Shown here: piece after piece, positions 14,399 to 17,514 of the stretch
Layout of the letters: each line of letters starts with the position of its first letter
Position numbering within the stretch: position 1 is the first letter of the stretch
Assembly (NCBI GenBank): GCA_002423025.1
Contig: DIUN01000018.1
Span: 1-17,514, forward strand
Direction of reading: 5' to 3'
Length of the DNA: 17,514 nt
Source of the DNA: Sphingomonadales bacterium UBA6157
Lineage (GTDB): Bacteria; Pseudomonadota; Alphaproteobacteria; Sphingomonadales; Sphingomonadaceae
The notes under the pieces: model-generated
Seen by the model: the letters and a program-made list of their open reading frames with translations, nothing else
What the model was told of the DNA's origin: nothing
Database searches by the model: none
Made by a program: the position numbers and the translations under genes

Positions 14399-17300
14399 AT
14401 GAAGCGGGCAACTATTCACGCTGCATTGTTGGGCACGAGTATTCTGGCGCTGTCAGCCGGGGCGGCGCAGGCGCAAACGGCGCCGTCAGCGGCCGCATCG
14501 GAGGGCGGGGCCGCCGAAGTGGAAGAAATCCTTGTCATCGGCTCGCAGATTCTCGGCGCCAAGACCACCGGCGCGCTCCCGGTCAGCGTCGTCGGCCCCG
14601 AGCAGATCCAGGCCGTCGCCGCCATTTCCGGTGCCGATCTGTTTCGCTCCATCCCGCAATTGGGCGGTGTCACCTTCAACGAGCAGGTGCTTGGCGGCGG
14701 CAGCGGCAACGCGGCGCGCGGTGATGTCTCGACTGTCAGCCTGCGTGGCCTCGGGCAGGGCAATACGCTGCTGCTGATCAACGGCCGCCGCACCGTGCTG
14801 CACCCCACCTCACAGGCGATCACCGGCGTCATCGATTCCGGCGTGCCGACCTTTGGCTACAACTCCAACACCATTCCGGTGGGCGCCATCGGCCGGGTCG
14901 AGGTTCTGCGCGATGGCGCCGCGGCGCTCTATGGGTCGGACGCGGTGGCCGGCGTGGTCAACAACGTCCTGCGCGCCGATTTCAAGGGCGCCAAGTTCGA
15001 TGCCCAGTTCGGCGGTGCCGAGGGCACCAACCTGCGCGAGTTCCAGATCAACGGTCTTGTCGGCACCGATTTTTCCGAGGGCCGCGGCAACATTTCGGTG
15101 TTCGCCGGCTATGCCCAGAAGTCCAAGCTCTACCTGAGTGACCAGGACTACACCGGCATTGCCGATCGGCGCGGCTTTGTTGCCGGCACCTCCTTTGCCA
15201 ATGTCGCGGCGTTCAACGGCACCGGCACCGGCACGCCCTGGGGCACCTTCCGCGCCAGCGGCTCCGGCATCATCACCAGCAACGGCACGCCGATCACCAA
15301 TGCGTCGCGCCAGTTCCATGTGCAGCCGAACACCAACGTCGGCTGCCGCGTGCCCTCCGGCACGCCGGGCGTGTGCTATGATGATGGCAATGGCACCACC
15401 GAGATGTCGTCGGTGGATTCCAACCTGCGCTTCGATGGTCCGGGGACGTTCGACGAGCTGACCACCCAGCCGTCGGTCAAGCGCATCAACCTGTTCAGCT
15501 TCCTCAACTATGAGCTGGCGGACAATCTCGCCTTCTTCGGCGAGGCCGGCTTCTACCGGGGGCAGACCGATGCCTCGGTTGCCTCGGGCGGCTCGCTGGC
15601 CAACATCCCGATCACGGTGGCGGCCAATGCCTATTGGAACCCGCTCGGTGCGGTCGGCTCGCCCAACCGGCTGCCCGGCCTCAACATTCCGGATGCCGGC
15701 CTGCCTGTCACGATCAGCAGCCTCAACTATGTCGACGCCGGCAGCCGCCGGGTGGAAGTCACCAACTATCAGTACCGCCTGCTCGGCGGCCTGAAGGGCA
15801 ATTTTGGGGACTGGAACTGGGAATCCGCCGGGCTCTACACCTGGGCCACCGCCAAGGATGTGACCGACGGCCTTTCCAACACCGCGCTGCAGGCCGCGAT
15901 CAACCGCACCACGCCTGATGCCTACAACCCGTTCAACGGTGGTGACATCACCACCCCCTCGATCGGCGATGCGACCCGCAACAACCAGGCGATCATCGAC
16001 ACCTTCACCATCAAGTCCACCCGCGCCACCAAGACGACGCTGGCGCTGTGGGACTTGAAGGTCTCGAACGCCAGCCTGCTCGGGCTATGGGCGGACAACA
16101 GCATCGGCATCGCCGCCGGCATCGAATACCGCCGGGAAACCTACAGCGACAACCGCGATGCCCGGCAGGGCGGCGTTGTGGGCGTGGACACCACCTATAC
16201 CGATTCCGTCACCGGCATCTTCTATGGGTCCGATCTTGCCGGCGCCAGCCCGAGTCCGGACGTGCGCGGCAGCCGCAACGTCAAGTCTGCCTATGCCGAG
16301 CTCGCCATCCCGCTGATCAGCCCGGACATGGACATCCTGTTCTTCCGTTCGCTCGATTTCCAGATCGCCGGCCGCTACGAAAATTACAGCGACGTCGGCA
16401 GCGTCGCCAAGCCCAAGGTCGCCGGCTCCTGGGAGCTGATGGACGGTATCAAGCTGCGCGGCTCCTGGTCGCAAGGCTTCCGCGCTCCCAACCTCGAGGT
16501 CATCAACACCTCGTCGCTCGATCGGGTCAACAACGGCGTCGATTATGTGCTGTGCGAGGCAGATCTGCGGGCGGGGCGCATCACCAACTTCTCGCAGTGC
16601 GCGCGCAACATCTCGGTGCTGCGGCGCAGCGGCGGCAACCCCGGCCTGAAGCCCGAGGAATCCGAGAGCTGGAACTTCGGCGCGGTGCTTACGCCGCAAC
16701 TGCCCGAGGGCTGGGGCAACCTGACGCTCACCGTCGATCGCTGGCGCATCGCCCAGAAGAACGTCGTCGGTCTGCTCGATTACCAGAACGGCCTGAACAT
16801 CGATTATCTGCTGCGCACCCAGGGCAGCACCAACCCCAATGTCGTGCGCCGCACGCCGACAGCCGATGACATCGCCACGGCCGCCGGCACCGGGCTGGCG
16901 CCGGTGGGCGAGCTGCTGTTCGTCATCGCCAACTTCGAGAACCTGCAGCCGGTGACGGTGGAGGGCATCGATTTCAACGTCGATTATCGCCTGAATACGG
17001 ATTCGCTCGGCATCTTCTCGTTCAACGTCAATGCCTCCAAGCTGATCCGCTACAATGTCGCGGCCCCCAGCCCGGTGCAGCAGCTGATCGATGGCAAGGC
17101 GGCCGGCACGATCAACGCCGGCGTGCCGATCCAGGGCGGCGGCGATGTGGTGGGGCTGGATGGCCAGCCGCGCTGGCGCGTTTCGGCCAATCTCAACTGG
17201 ACGCTTGGGCCGGTCACGCTCGGCGCCTTCACCCAGTTCATCGACAGCGTCTTCCAGAACGCGGTGCGCGATGCGGCGGCCAACCCGTTCATCGTCAAGG

Positions 17301-17491
17301 GCCAGACCACGGTCAACCTGTTCGCCCAGTACAAGTTCGAGGATGATGGCATCCTGAAGGGCACCGCCATCACCATCGGCGCGCGCAACATCTTCGACAA
17401 GAACCCGCCGCTCGCCTCCACGGGCTATCTCTCGAACCTCTACCAGCCGCAGGCGCGCTACTGGTACACCAACATTTCCAAGACGTTCTGA
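14399..17491 (+). CDS. TonB-dependent outer-membrane receptor, large type (TBDT 3)
   Basis: 1030 aa from the ATG at 14399, nine bases after AGGGGG; the same frame is open from 14282 but that extension does not start with a signal peptide. A Sec signal is cut at AQA/Q (25/26). The TonB box is EEILVIG (42-48). The plug (about 55-190) shows VSLRGLGQGNTLLLINGRR and RVEVLRDGAAALYGSDAVAGVVN, the pattern of the long receptor subfamily common in Xanthomonas, Caulobacter and sphingomonads, often tied to plant sugars, peptides or other large ligands. The barrel ends YTNISKTF with terminal Phe. Two Cys pairs, C316/C326 and C719/C734, sit in likely surface loops and may form disulfides. It differs clearly from TBDT 1 and TBDT 2. 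Complete, with the stop 23 bases before the window end; it pairs best with the MFS gene upstream. Confidence 0.93.
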   Translation: MKRATIHAALLGTSILALSAGAAQAQTAPSAAASEGGAAEVEEILVIGSQILGAKTTGALPVSVVGPEQIQAVAAISGADLFRSIPQLGGVTFNEQVLGGGSGNAARGDVSTVSLRGLGQGNTLLLINGRRTVLHPTSQAITGVIDSGVPTFGYNSNTIPVGAIGRVEVLRDGAAALYGSDAVAGVVNNVLRADFKGAKFDAQFGGAEGTNLREFQINGLVGTDFSEGRGNISVFAGYAQKSKLYLSDQDYTGIADRRGFVAGTSFANVAAFNGTGTGTPWGTFRASGSGIITSNGTPITNASRQFHVQPNTNVGCRVPSGTPGVCYDDGNGTTEMSSVDSNLRFDGPGTFDELTTQPSVKRINLFSFLNYELADNLAFFGEAGFYRGQTDASVASGGSLANIPITVAANAYWNPLGAVGSPNRLPGLNIPDAGLPVTISSLNYVDAGSRRVEVTNYQYRLLGGLKGNFGDWNWESAGLYTWATAKDVTDGLSNTALQAAINRTTPDAYNPFNGGDITTPSIGDATRNNQAIIDTFTIKSTRATKTTLALWDLKVSNASLLGLWADNSIGIAAGIEYRRETYSDNRDARQGGVVGVDTTYTDSVTGIFYGSDLAGASPSPDVRGSRNVKSAYAELAIPLISPDMDILFFRSLDFQIAGRYENYSDVGSVAKPKVAGSWELMDGIKLRGSWSQGFRAPNLEVINTSSLDRVNNGVDYVLCEADLRAGRITNFSQCARNISVLRRSGGNPGLKPEESESWNFGAVLTPQLPEGWGNLTLTVDRWRIAQKNVVGLLDYQNGLNIDYLLRTQGSTNPNVVRRTPTADDIATAAGTGLAPVGELLFVIANFENLQPVTVEGIDFNVDYRLNTDSLGIFSFNVNASKLIRYNVAAPSPVQQLIDGKAAGTINAGVPIQGGGDVVGLDGQPRWRVSANLNWTLGPVTLGAFTQFIDSVFQNAVRDAAANPFIVKGQTTVNLFAQYKFEDDGILKGTAITIGARNIFDKNPPLASTGYLSNLYQPQARYWYTNISKTF

Positions 17492-17514
17492 GCAAACGGG
17501 CGGGCGGCGCGGTT

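Noticed and set aside
1..17514. CRISPR arrays, tRNA/rRNA genes, insertion sequences
   Set aside because: No regularly spaced repeats, no cloverleaf or rRNA sequence, and no transposase-like frame seen on either strand.

Overview
The window is GC-rich, densely coded bacterial DNA. It most resembles a sphingomonad-type alphaproteobacterium: three different TonB-dependent outer-membrane receptors (TBDTs) in 17.5 kb, TonB boxes of the EEIVVTA type, DUF1838-like Tat-exported proteins, and tight overlapping operons. This placement rests on gene style only; no rRNA or tRNA gene is present. The region reads as an accessory uptake and catabolism locus, and I see no insertion sequence, phage gene or CRISPR array.

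Left part, + strand (20-4825): a lipoprotein that joins a carboxypeptidase-regulatory-like domain, a one-haem cytochrome c segment and a seven-bladed Vgb-like propeller; then TBDT 1; a perfect 12-bp hairpin; and a TetR-family regulator.

Middle part, - strand (11127 down to 4795): a compact operon, in transcription order TBDT 2, two divergent DUF1838-like Tat-exported paralogues, an exported alpha/beta hydrolase, an exported SnoaL/NTF2-like protein and, after a 116-bp gap, a cytoplasmic cupin like 2,4'-dihydroxyacetophenone dioxygenase. The first five genes overlap at each junction, by 4 or 8 bases. The four enzymes after the receptor all carry Tat or Sec signals. This suggests an imported ligand is processed in the periplasm, with a last step by the cupin in the cytoplasm. 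The substrate cannot be read from the sequence. The cupin and tetR genes converge and overlap by 31 bp.

Right part, + strand (11427-17491): a membrane-anchored LytTR regulator divergent from TBDT 2, with a 23-bp dyad in the shared 299-bp region; an MHS-type MFS transporter with an unusual long insert; and TBDT 3, a larger receptor of another subfamily.

Regulation: a shared 12-mer (AACAAACGATTG), which contains an imperfect palindrome, lies in front of both TBDT 1 and the cupin gene, on either side of tetR. It is a candidate TetR operator. The LytTR protein is the best candidate to control TBDT 2 and its operon. The most promising undescribed system is the TBDT 2 / DUF1838 pair / hydrolase / SnoaL / cupin operon.
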